NCBI GenBank assembly: GCA_003599015.1 | Contig: QZIK01000078.1 | Coordinates: forward strand, 1 to 38,240 | Direction: 5' to 3' | Length of the DNA: 38,240 bases | DNA from: Desulfobacteraceae bacterium | Lineage (GTDB): Bacteria; Desulfobacterota; DSM-4660; Desulfatiglandales; Desulfatiglandaceae | Part shown: one piece after another, positions 7,993 through 14,541 of the stretch | How positions within the stretch are numbered: position 1 is the stretch's first letter | Layout of the letters: the number at the start of each line of letters is the position of its first letter | Notes under the pieces: generated by a model | Databases searched by the model: none | Told to the model about the DNA's origin: nothing | What the model saw: only the letters and a program-made list of their open reading frames with translations | Made by a program: the position numbers and the translations under genes

Positions 7993-8409
7993 TCAGTTTC
8001 CTCCTTTAATTCTGCACTTCCGGCAAAGGCCTACAAATTCAAGCTTGTGACCAAAGATGCCGTATTTTGTAAGATTACCTAGGGCGTTTTCGAGGTGTTC
8101 CAAAGGGTTATCGGAAGGTTCTATTTCCGCATCCTCTATAGCGCCGCATTGCATACAGGTAATGTGATAATGGTCACTGGTCTTCCAGTCGAACCGCATC
8201 TGAGGATGTTCAGGTTCAAGTCTGCTTATAAAGCCTGAGGAAGCCAGCATCTCCAGATTGCGGTAAACCGTTCCAAGGCTTATCCGAGGCAGCTTCTTGC
8301 GCACTCTTTCGTATATTTCATCTGCGGTGGGATGAGCGCCTGCATCCTTTACCTCTCTGAGGATCAGTTCTCTCTGCCTTGTCATTCGGCTTTTAGGTTT
8401 TTGTTTCAA
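7993..8409 (-). CDS. perR: Fur-family regulator, PerR type
   Basis: Peroxide-responsive DNA-binding repressor candidate. The winged-helix N-terminus has [19 protein letters not shown] and [15 protein letters not shown]. The dimer domain has [11 protein letters not shown] and a second CxxC near the end ([11 protein letters not shown]) for the structural zinc. It is called PerR-type because it heads an operon of rubrerythrin and superoxide reductase; Fur and PerR cannot be told apart with certainty from the sequence. A TTG start at 8409 is used because GGGAGG lies 4 nt upstream; ATG 8385 is the alternative. A PerR-box-like site lies just upstream, consistent with self-control. Confidence 0.92.
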   Translation of the reverse strand: MKQKPKSRMTRQRELILREVKDAGAHPTADEIYERVRKKLPRISLGTVYRNLEMLASSGFISRLEPEHPQMRFDWKTSDHYHITCMQCGAIEDAEIEPSDNPLEHLENALGNLTKYGIFGHKLEFVGLCRKCRIKGGN

Positions 8410-8430
8410 GCCGCCTCCCTCAGCAACTCA

Positions 8431-8445
8431 TTGTAATAATAATGA
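8431..8445. promoter_or_regulatory. PerR-box-like operator upstream of perR
   Basis: TTGTAATAATAATGA; read on the minus strand as TCATTATTATTACAA it matches the 7-1-7 Bacillus PerR box TTATAATNATTATAA at 11 of 14 defined positions. It overlaps a -10-like TACAAT on the minus strand and lies about 20 bp before the perR start, where a repressor would block transcription. The match is suggestive, since AT-rich DNA gives chance hits. Confidence 0.4.
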
Positions 8446-8467
8446 ACTTAAGAACTGACTGCTGTAG

Positions 8468-8491
8468 ATTCAAGATAGGCTGGTCTTGAAT
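8468..8491. other. Perfect 8-bp inverted repeat between the RCKP rubredoxin and perR
   Basis: ATTCAAGA (8468-8475), 8-nt loop, TCTTGAAT (8484-8491). No T-tract follows on either strand, so it may be an operator or a weak 3' hairpin of the upstream sigma-54 unit. Confidence 0.4.
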
Positions 8492-8503
8492 ACCATAACA
8501 AGT

Positions 8504-8611
8504 TCATTCCTTTTTTTCAAAGGTCTTTTTGCCTCCACATGCAGGACATTTCTGCGGTTTACATCTCGATTCCTTAACATGACCGCATTCTGCGCATGTA
8601 TAGGTAGCCAT
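8504..8611 (-). CDS. RCKP-type rubredoxin-like miniprotein, 35 aa
   Basis: A very short gene. It encodes two metal-binding knuckles, YTCAECG and KCPACGG, joined by the RCKP signature that names a small rubredoxin-like family (often found as a domain on flavodiiron or rubrerythrin-like proteins). Four Cys would hold one iron or zinc. The ribosome site GAGGAGGTGATTG just before ATG 8611 is very strong. It starts 5 bp after the 70-aa upstream gene, so both should come from the sigma-54 promoter at 8873-8887. It is probably an electron carrier linked to oxygen defence (inference). Confidence 0.85.
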   Translation of the reverse strand: MATYTCAECGHVKESRCKPQKCPACGGKKTFEKKE

Positions 8612-8616
8612 ATCAA

Positions 8617-8829
8617 TCACCTCCTCTCGATCGTCCACCAACCCTTGCGGATGTGGGACTCCTTTTCTTTTTCAGCAAGACCTTTGATCTTGAAAGCCGA
8701 ATCCCTAAGAACTCCATATAGTATCCCACATCCTATATCCTCCTGCACCGACTCGCCTTCCTGGGCTATTTCCAGCATCAGCTCTGTGAGGTTCAAGGTT
8801 TTTTTTATGCTTTCATCGCATGGTCTCAT
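8617..8829 (-). CDS. Conserved-looking small protein of unknown function, 70 aa
   Basis: Unrecognised soluble protein. It begins MRPCDES, is largely helical in composition, has a second Cys in EDIGCGILYGVLRDSAFKIK and ends HIRKGWW. No known domain. I chose ATG 8829 because AGGA lies 8 nt upstream; an in-frame ATG at 8838 is possible. It is the first gene after the sigma-54 promoter and is followed 5 bp later by the RCKP rubredoxin. The tight unit with strong signals argues that it is a real gene; its function cannot be inferred beyond a link to that carrier. Confidence 0.75.
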   Translation of the reverse strand: MRPCDESIKKTLNLTELMLEIAQEGESVQEDIGCGILYGVLRDSAFKIKGLAEKEKESHIRKGWWTIERR

Positions 8830-8872
8830 AATTAGCATCCTGCTATGGAGTTCTTGTACTGAAAACCATAAA

Positions 8873-8887
8873 GCAAATGGCGTGCCG
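8873..8887 (-). promoter_or_regulatory. Sigma-54 (-24/-12) promoter
   Basis: On the minus strand CGGCACG-CCAT-TTGC: the invariant GG (8886-8885) and GC (8874-8873) are separated by exactly 10 nt, and the match to TGGCACR-N4-TTGC fails only at the first T. Transcription would begin near 8861, leaving a leader of about 25-32 nt before the 70-aa gene. A sigma-54 activator gene and two palindromes lie upstream, as expected for an enhancer-dependent promoter. Confidence 0.8.
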
Positions 8888-9047
8888 CAGCTTTCAAGCG
8901 GGCTCTATCAATTTTCTGAAGGATCATCCGGAGAAATGCTCTATCTTGGCATCCAAAATAATTCAACTATTTCAATTGATTATTTTTTTTACCATCATTG
9001 CCGGCAGTTCGAAAACTGGAGGGACGAGGCTTGTTCAAAAAAAACAA

Positions 9048-9063
9048 GATACACAAGTGTATC
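9048..9063. promoter_or_regulatory. Candidate enhancer site 1 (GATACA-N4-TGTATC)
   Basis: GATACACAAGTGTATC, a 16-bp palindrome with 7-bp perfect arms, centred about 195 bp upstream of the predicted sigma-54 start. It shares its half-sites with the site at 9157-9172. The spacing suits a bacterial enhancer-binding protein. Confidence 0.6.
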
Positions 9064-9129
9064 AGGACAGATTAATTCTGTCTGCTTGATCTGTTGCAGT
9101 CGGAGGAGGAGTTGTAAACATCAAGAGGA

Positions 9130-9144
9130 TGTATCCGGTGTATC
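9130..9144. promoter_or_regulatory. Two direct TGTATC half-sites
   Basis: TGTATC occurs at 9130-9135 and again at 9139-9144, the same half-site as in the two full palindromes on either side. They may be auxiliary contacts for the activator. The gap 8830-9173 holds these sites and the promoter but no convincing gene. Confidence 0.4.
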
Positions 9145-9156
9145 ATAAAAAAAATT

Positions 9157-9172
9157 GATACAGATGTGTATC
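9157..9172. promoter_or_regulatory. Candidate enhancer site 2 (GATACA-N4-TGTATC)
   Basis: GATACAGATGTGTATC, 6-bp perfect arms around 4 nt, ending 1 bp from the stop codon of the activator gene and about 300 bp upstream of the predicted start site. Same half-sites and spacing as site 1. Confidence 0.6.
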
Positions 9173-9173
9173 G

Positions 9174-10508
9174 TTATTCTTTAAGTTTTTGCCCTAGAAA
9201 ACGATACAGGGTGGCGCGGCCAACGCCAAGGTTCCTTGCAGCCTTAGCACGGTTCCCGCCGCTTTTCTCAAGAGCTGCTTTCACCAAATCATGATTGAGT
9301 TTTCTCCTAGGTCCTGGTTCGGTTTTTGACATGGAATTTTTAAATATCTGAGGCGGTAGATCATCGGGTTGAATTATGCTTCCGCGGCTCCTTACAATTG
9401 CATAGTGAACGGCGCTCTGCAGTTCCCTGATATTTCCAGGCCAGTCATAGGCATTCAGGGCTTCCGTTGATGTTCTGGAAAGAAGGAGGTGTCTGGAGTT
9501 TTTTTCCGCTGCCTGTGCAAGAAAGTGTTCAGCCAGCAATGGGATGTCTGCTTTCCTTTCCCTTAAAGGCGGTAGATGTATTGGGACCACACATATGCGG
9601 TAGTAAAGATCCTCCCGGAAACGACCTGAAGCCACCTCCTGTCGCAGATCGCGATTTGTGGCGCTGATAAGCCTGACGTTTACGGATATGGTTTTTTCAT
9701 CCCCTACCTTTTCAAATCGAGACTCTTGAACCACTCTAAGGAGCTTGACCTGAACTGTCCTGGGCAGTTCAGCTACCTCATCCAGAAATATGGTGCCGCC
9801 GTCGGCAAGTTCGAATCTGCCTTTCTTATCCCTTATAGCACCTGTAAAGGCTCCCTTTACATGTCCGAAGAGTTCGCTTTCCAATATCCCCTCGGGAAGA
9901 GCCCCGCAGTTTATGGGGACAAATGGCCTTCCAGCCCTTTGGCTTTCATTGTGGATGGCCAACGCAACCAACTCTTTTCCGGTTCCGGTCTCCCCTGATA
10001 TGTGAACCGGAAAATCCGTTGCAGCCAGATCTTGAATCTGCCTGTAAACATTAAGCATCTTTGGGTCACGCCCAACTATTCCGGCAAAACGGTCTATTTC
10101 TCCTGCCTTCAGTCTGAGGCCTATCAGATCCGTCACATCTCTGAATGCTGCAATTATTCCCACAAACCTTCCGCCATAATCGGTCATGGAAGTCACATTC
10201 ATCTCAATCCTTTTTGGCAGTTGCTTTCTGTTGAGGAATGTCAGGGGGTAGGTTTTGTCGGGGAAGACCTCCGGAGCAGTTCCTAGGAAGGCGCAACGAT
10301 CTCCGCAGAAGGGCCTTCCGAATGCGTCATGGCAGTCTTTGCCCAGGACCTCATCTCTCTTGAAACCGGTTATGATCTCTGCGGCTCTGTTAAAAAACAG
10401 GATGCGCCTCTCCTTATCATGGGCTATTATACCCTCGGTAAGGTTGTCGAGGATGCGCTCTAAGTTCTCCTTATCCGCAAGGAGCTTAAGTAAAGAGACT
10501 TCTTTCAT
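9174..10508 (-). CDS. Sigma-54-dependent activator with N-terminal PAS domain
   Basis: Enhancer-binding protein that opens sigma-54 RNA polymerase promoters by ATP hydrolysis. Counting from ATG 10508: PAS domain about 10-125 with three cysteines (C59, C68, C72) that could bind a metal or act as a redox switch; AAA+ domain about 145-375 with Walker A GETGTGKE (172-179), GAFTGA loop (219-224) and FLDE Walker B (241-244); Fis-type helix-turn-helix at the end (KSGGNRAKAARNLGVGRATL). An in-frame TTG at 10547 would add 13 residues; neither start has a strong ribosome site. Its likely targets are the palindromes and sigma-54 promoter just downstream. It is divergent from a crotonase gene. The signal is unknown; redox or oxygen is a guess from the Cys and the regulated rubredoxin. 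Confidence 0.92.
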   Translation of the reverse strand: MKEVSLLKLLADKENLERILDNLTEGIIAHDKERRILFFNRAAEIITGFKRDEVLGKDCHDAFGRPFCGDRCAFLGTAPEVFPDKTYPLTFLNRKQLPKRIEMNVTSMTDYGGRFVGIIAAFRDVTDLIGLRLKAGEIDRFAGIVGRDPKMLNVYRQIQDLAATDFPVHISGETGTGKELVALAIHNESQRAGRPFVPINCGALPEGILESELFGHVKGAFTGAIRDKKGRFELADGGTIFLDEVAELPRTVQVKLLRVVQESRFEKVGDEKTISVNVRLISATNRDLRQEVASGRFREDLYYRICVVPIHLPPLRERKADIPLLAEHFLAQAAEKNSRHLLLSRTSTEALNAYDWPGNIRELQSAVHYAIVRSRGSIIQPDDLPPQIFKNSMSKTEPGPRRKLNHDLVKAALEKSGGNRAKAARNLGVGRATLYRFLGQKLKE

Positions 10509-10580
10509 GGCATGCCGGAATATAGTCGAAAGTAAACATTGCTTCAAGATGCAAATAAGATCAGAGCGGGAGGGTTAGAT

Positions 10581-11360
10581 ATGGACTATGAAACCATAAG
10601 CTGGGATGTCCCTGAACAGGGCCTGGGTGAGATTTCCCTCAACAGACCAAGGCGTTTTAACAGCGTAAGCTACAGGATGATGGAAGAGCTTGAACATATA
10701 TGGGAATTCATAAGACGCAATAAGGATATTCTTGTTGTGATCCTGAAGGGGAGCGGAGAGAGAGGATTCTGCGCGGGTCTGGATATGAAGGAGGCAGTTA
10801 CTCTAATAGGTTCCATGAATGCCGACCAGTTCTACGAGTTCCAGTCCAGGCTTGCCCGAATAATGGTCGCCATGCGAAGGGCTCCCCAGCCGATTGTCTG
10901 TGCTATACATGGGCCTGCCGTGGGCCTTGGATTCAGTATGGCCCTTGCCTCTGATGTAAGAATAATAAGCTCAGATGCCCGTTTTTCGGCGGCATTTATA
11001 AATGTGGGTCTCGGAGGCGCGGATATGGCGTGCAGTTATTTTCTTCCCCGCCTTATGGGAGCTGGCAGGGCATATGAGCTTATGCTGACAGGCAACTTCC
11101 TTTCTGCGCAGGAAGCGCTTTCCCTGGGCCTGGTGAGCAGGGTGGTGGAAAGAGACAGTCTCATGGCTGAGACCCTTGATATGGCCAGAACTATAAAAGG
11201 GAAAAACCCTCTTGGTCTGCGACTGACCAAAGAGGCAATCAATGTCAACATGGATGTGGGAGGACTTGAGCAGGCACTTAGCATTGAGGACAGAAACCAG
11301 ACGCTTCTTCTCCTTCGGAGCATGCTGGAACGAGGGAACAAGGCAAGCCGATACTTTTGA
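10581..11360 (+). CDS. Enoyl-CoA hydratase/isomerase (crotonase) family protein
   Basis: Acts on an acyl-CoA thioester. Crotonase fold with both oxyanion-hole segments (GFCAGLDMKE and HGPAVGLGFSMALASD) and the later INVGLGGADMACSYFLPRL block. Length 259 is normal. I chose ATG 10581, 5 nt after GGGAGGG; an upstream non-ATG start at 10539 would overlap the divergent activator gene. The residues that usually carry the catalytic Glu pair of hydratases are not obvious, so isomerase or another crotonase activity is possible. It lies upstream of a universal stress protein and a PHP phosphatase on the same strand. Confidence 0.9.
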   Translation: MDYETISWDVPEQGLGEISLNRPRRFNSVSYRMMEELEHIWEFIRRNKDILVVILKGSGERGFCAGLDMKEAVTLIGSMNADQFYEFQSRLARIMVAMRRAPQPIVCAIHGPAVGLGFSMALASDVRIISSDARFSAAFINVGLGGADMACSYFLPRLMGAGRAYELMLTGNFLSAQEALSLGLVSRVVERDSLMAETLDMARTIKGKNPLGLRLTKEAINVNMDVGGLEQALSIEDRNQTLLLLRSMLERGNKASRYF

Positions 11361-11436
11361 GGAATAATTCGATGACCTTGCCTTCCGTGATAAAATGGTT
11401 AGAATGGTTTCAAACCGGCGCCAAAGGGGTTTAACA

Positions 11437-11862
11437 ATGTTCAAGCACATACTGGTTCCAACCGACTTCACTGAAAAGAGCGCTGCCTCGATAAAGATAG
11501 CGGCAAAACTTGCTTCATCATTCAGCGGTTCGTGCAACATAACACTTCTGCACGTCATTGAAACAATAGAGGGAGCGTCATACGGGGAGTTCTCCGATTT
11601 TTACGAGAAACTCAGGAAGCGCTCGGAGAAAAAGCTCGATGAGCTAATGAGCGCCTATTCCAAGCAGGGTGTTTTACTCTGCAAAAAGATTCTTCTGGGA
11701 AACAGGGTAAAGGAGATCCTCAAGTTCGTGGATGAAGCTGGTGTTGATCTTGTCGTTCTAAGTTCCCATAAGGTTGATCCTAAAGAGGGAGCCCACGGCT
11801 GGGGCACAATCAGCTACAAGGTGGGGATGCTCGCCCCCTGTCCGGTTATGATGGTCAAATGA
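11437..11862 (+). CDS. Universal stress protein (UspA family)
   Basis: 141-residue alpha/beta fold starting FKHILVPTDFTEKSAASIKIA, the family hallmark. The region that would carry the G-x2-G-x9-G-S/T ATP loop reads GWGTISYKVGMLAPCPVMMVK, which lacks the standard spacing, so ATP binding is doubtful. ATG 11437 is chosen because AAAGGGG lies about 8 nt upstream; the frame continues back to 11395. Its stop overlaps the ATG of the next gene (ATGA), implying coupled translation. Role: stress survival, details unknown. Confidence 0.9.
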   Translation: MFKHILVPTDFTEKSAASIKIAAKLASSFSGSCNITLLHVIETIEGASYGEFSDFYEKLRKRSEKKLDELMSAYSKQGVLLCKKILLGNRVKEILKFVDEAGVDLVVLSSHKVDPKEGAHGWGTISYKVGMLAPCPVMMVK

Positions 11863-12725
11863 CCATGGGGGGCAATCCTTTCTGCGGAGTCCAGCTTCTG
11901 CCGGATTATCATATCCATACGCCTTTGTGTAAACACGCAGAGGGAAATACGGTAGAATATCTTGCTGCTGCAAGGGCCCTGCATCTTCCTGAAATCTGTT
12001 TTACAGACCATGCACCTGCGCCCGACGGCTATGACAGGGCCCACCGCATGGAAGCTGAAGAGTTTGAGGAATATAGAAGAATTACCGACTATGTGAGTTT
12101 ATCCTCAAACCCAAGGGTGCTTTTTGGAATTGAGGCGGACTACTACGAGGGCTGTGAAGCATACCTGAAGGAGTGGCTCCCGCGACAAGGCTTTGATATG
12201 GTGCTCGGCTCGGTCCATTTTATCGGCGGCTGGGGTTTCGATGATCCAGAACAGAAGGGCCGATGGAAATCAGTGGACGTAAAGGTTGCATGGAAGGAGT
12301 ACTTTGCCCTTTTATCAAGACTTGTCACATCAGGACTCTTCGATGTTGTTGCACACCTTGATCTCCCAAAAAAATTCGGGCACAGGCTTTCTGATAAGGA
12401 CATGGCCGAGGCGGCTTGTCCGGTTCTTGATCTCATTTCAGGGAAAGGGATGGGCATAGAACTCAATACCGGTGGGCTTCGTAAACCGGTTAAAGAAATC
12501 TACCCGTCGGCCTTAATTCTATCTCTTGCCAGGGAAAGGAATATCCCTGTCTGCTTCGGCTCAGATGCCCATTCCCCCTCCGAGGTGGGCTATGGCTTTG
12601 CTTCAGCATTGGAGCTTGCAAGATCCGTAGGATACAGTGAATGCCTTGTTATGCGTGCAAGGTCAAAGTCCATGATCCCCCTTCCTCCCTCTAACAATAT
12701 TCATCCGCATCTTTCGCCTGTTTAA
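11859..12725 (+). CDS. PHP-domain histidinol-phosphatase (HisK/HisJ type)
   Basis: Metal-dependent phosphoesterase fold. Motifs in order: DYHIHTPLCKHA (metal His pair), FTDHAP, FGIEADYYEG, GSVHFIGGW, VAHLDLPKKFG and GSDAHSPSEVG, all as in HisK-type histidinol phosphatases that act in the penultimate step of histidine synthesis. Length 288 fits. Start at ATG 11859, overlapping the stop of the universal stress gene. Its last 35 bp overlap convergently with the corrinoid-activator gene. No other his genes are nearby, so the substrate assignment rests on family likeness. Confidence 0.85.
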   Translation: MTMGGNPFCGVQLLPDYHIHTPLCKHAEGNTVEYLAAARALHLPEICFTDHAPAPDGYDRAHRMEAEEFEEYRRITDYVSLSSNPRVLFGIEADYYEGCEAYLKEWLPRQGFDMVLGSVHFIGGWGFDDPEQKGRWKSVDVKVAWKEYFALLSRLVTSGLFDVVAHLDLPKKFGHRLSDKDMAEAACPVLDLISGKGMGIELNTGGLRKPVKEIYPSALILSLARERNIPVCFGSDAHSPSEVGYGFASALELARSVGYSECLVMRARSKSMIPLPPSNNIHPHLSPV

Positions 12726-14541
12726 AAGGCATAGATGAGATGAACATATCCTGAAAAAGAGGAAGCCCTGACAGCTCCACATACTTCATTTTTTTCGCCA
12801 GCGAAGCTGCCTCCTTTCGGACCCATGTGCTGGCAAGGGCGAGGCATGCGCCCCTGCCAGCGGCGTTACCAACCTGTACAACATGCACGTTTCCAAACTC
12901 AGGAATAAGACCTACGGCTTTGGCATCTTCAGCATCAATTGCGCTTCCCCCTGCACCGGCAAGAAAGATGGTTTTCATGTCAGGCTCTCCGGACATTTTC
13001 CACAATATGGATGCACCGGCATGGATGGCGGCCTTGGCCATCTGAACTTGAGAGACATCGCGATGGGTAATTACAATATCCTTCCCGCAGCTTGAATCAG
13101 CCGCGTTAACCAATATAAATTCATGCCCCGTGGAGCCGGATCGCAGGCGTGGAGACCTTGATTCCTTCGTAAATCCACCGCCGGCCATGATGATCCCTGC
13201 CTTAACCATCTCCGCTACCGCGGAGATTACTCCTGATCCGCAGATGCCTGCGGGAGGAACACCGCCTATGGTAGTTACTCCGACGTCCCAGCTATTGGGG
13301 TCAATCGTGACCTTTTCTATGGCCCCCGTGACAGCGCGGATGCCGTGGCTTATGTGCCCACCCTCAAAGGCAGGCCCTGCGGCTGCAGAGCAGCAAAGTA
13401 TACCTGTTCTGTCTCCAAGAACAATTTCGCCGTTAGTGCCTATGTCAATAAGAAGACAAGGTTTTTTGCGTTTGTTGATTGAGGTCGCGATTGTTCCTGC
13501 AATGGCATCGCTACCCAAAAAGCCTGCCTTCAAAGGCATAAAATGGACGCAAGCTGATGGAGCGATGGAAAGGCCCATATCACACGCCCTGAAGTCCTGG
13601 GCATCAGTAACTACAGGTAAATAGGGAGCTATGGAAAGGCCCCAGGGATCAAGACCCAGCAAAAGATGATGCATGACCGAATTTCCTGCTACAGCCGCAT
13701 CCACAATATCTGAACTGTTAATGCCGGCATCTTGTGCCATTTCATATATGAGGGTGTTAAGGCATTCAACTATAAGGGATCTTAGCCTTTCTACTGCTCC
13801 AGCATCTTTCTTGCAGTATGAAATACGGCTGATGATATCATCTCCGAACCGGATCTGGGGGTTGAGTGAAGATCTGACAGATATTTCCCTGGCTCTCTCA
13901 AGGTCCATTAGATAGCCGACCACTGTTGTGGTCCCTATGTCAAATGCCACGCCGAAAGAGGCATGGTCTTTTCCCCGGCGAAGGGATATCACTTCCTTGT
14001 TTTTCAGGATCGCAGCCCATATTTGCCTTTCTCCTGATCTTATGATCCCTGATAAGGTCTTCAAAACGTGTGGGCCGGCGTAACATAGAGATATGCCGTA
14101 TCTTTCTTTTACCGCGCTGAAAAGCCTGTCTCTTTCATTTTCCGCCTCTTTTGATGCATAAGCCTTCAATTCTATACAGCATCCCCTTACGGCAGGTCTG
14201 GGATGGACGGAACGCAGGACTCCTGCCCCAGCAGCCATAATGCGGTCTACGGGCGAAGGTTCTTCCGGGATCCTTATCACTGCAGGGTCTTTAAGGACAA
14301 GGGCGCAGGCGAGTCTGTAACCCAAATCAAGGAAGGCGCCAAGAGTTCTTTTTTCCTTTTCGGAAGGAGGAGGAAGCAGAGCAGATGATTGCTCTACCAC
14401 TACCTTGCATTTTCCGCATTTCATCCGTCCACTGCAGCCGGAGGCCAGGGGAACATCGTTTTTTCTGCAAAGATCAAGAAAGGTTAAACCATCCTCCGGA
14501 TGGATCTCCTTTCCGGAGGGCTTAACTGTGATGAGATTCAT
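12691..14541 (-). CDS. RACE-type reductive activator of corrinoid proteins
   Basis: Restores inactive Co(II) corrinoid to Co(I) with ATP so that a methyltransferase can resume its cycle. The N-terminal plant-type 2Fe-2S domain has C36, C42, C45 and C79 (ASGCSGRMKCGKCKVVVEQ). The middle and C-terminal parts are an ASKHA ATPase-like fold: FGVAFDIGTTTVVGYLMDLE and LLIDIGTNGEIVLGD, then AAAGPAFEGGHISHGI. Length 616 fits the 2Fe-2S/DUF4445 type. ATG 14541 lies inside the end of the 895-residue methyltransferase gene (20-bp overlap), so the two are translationally coupled and surely function together. Confidence 0.93.
   Translation of the reverse strand: MNLITVKPSGKEIHPEDGLTFLDLCRKNDVPLASGCSGRMKCGKCKVVVEQSSALLPPPSEKEKRTLGAFLDLGYRLACALVLKDPAVIRIPEEPSPVDRIMAAGAGVLRSVHPRPAVRGCCIELKAYASKEAENERDRLFSAVKERYGISLCYAGPHVLKTLSGIIRSGERQIWAAILKNKEVISLRRGKDHASFGVAFDIGTTTVVGYLMDLERAREISVRSSLNPQIRFGDDIISRISYCKKDAGAVERLRSLIVECLNTLIYEMAQDAGINSSDIVDAAVAGNSVMHHLLLGLDPWGLSIAPYLPVVTDAQDFRACDMGLSIAPSACVHFMPLKAGFLGSDAIAGTIATSINKRKKPCLLIDIGTNGEIVLGDRTGILCCSAAAGPAFEGGHISHGIRAVTGAIEKVTIDPNSWDVGVTTIGGVPPAGICGSGVISAVAEMVKAGIIMAGGGFTKESRSPRLRSGSTGHEFILVNAADSSCGKDIVITHRDVSQVQMAKAAIHAGASILWKMSGEPDMKTIFLAGAGGSAIDAEDAKAVGLIPEFGNVHVVQVGNAAGRGACLALASTWVRKEAASLAKKMKYVELSGLPLFQDMFISSMPFKQAKDADEYC

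Noticed and set aside
8486-9148. Long plus-strand open frame across 8.5-9.1 kb
   Set aside because: It overlaps the RCKP rubredoxin and 70-aa genes and the sigma-54 regulatory region, all of which have better signals on the other strand, and has no recognisable domain.
10539-10580. Upstream TTG extension of the crotonase gene
   Set aside because: It would overlap the divergent activator gene and ignores the GGGAGGG ribosome site before ATG 10581.
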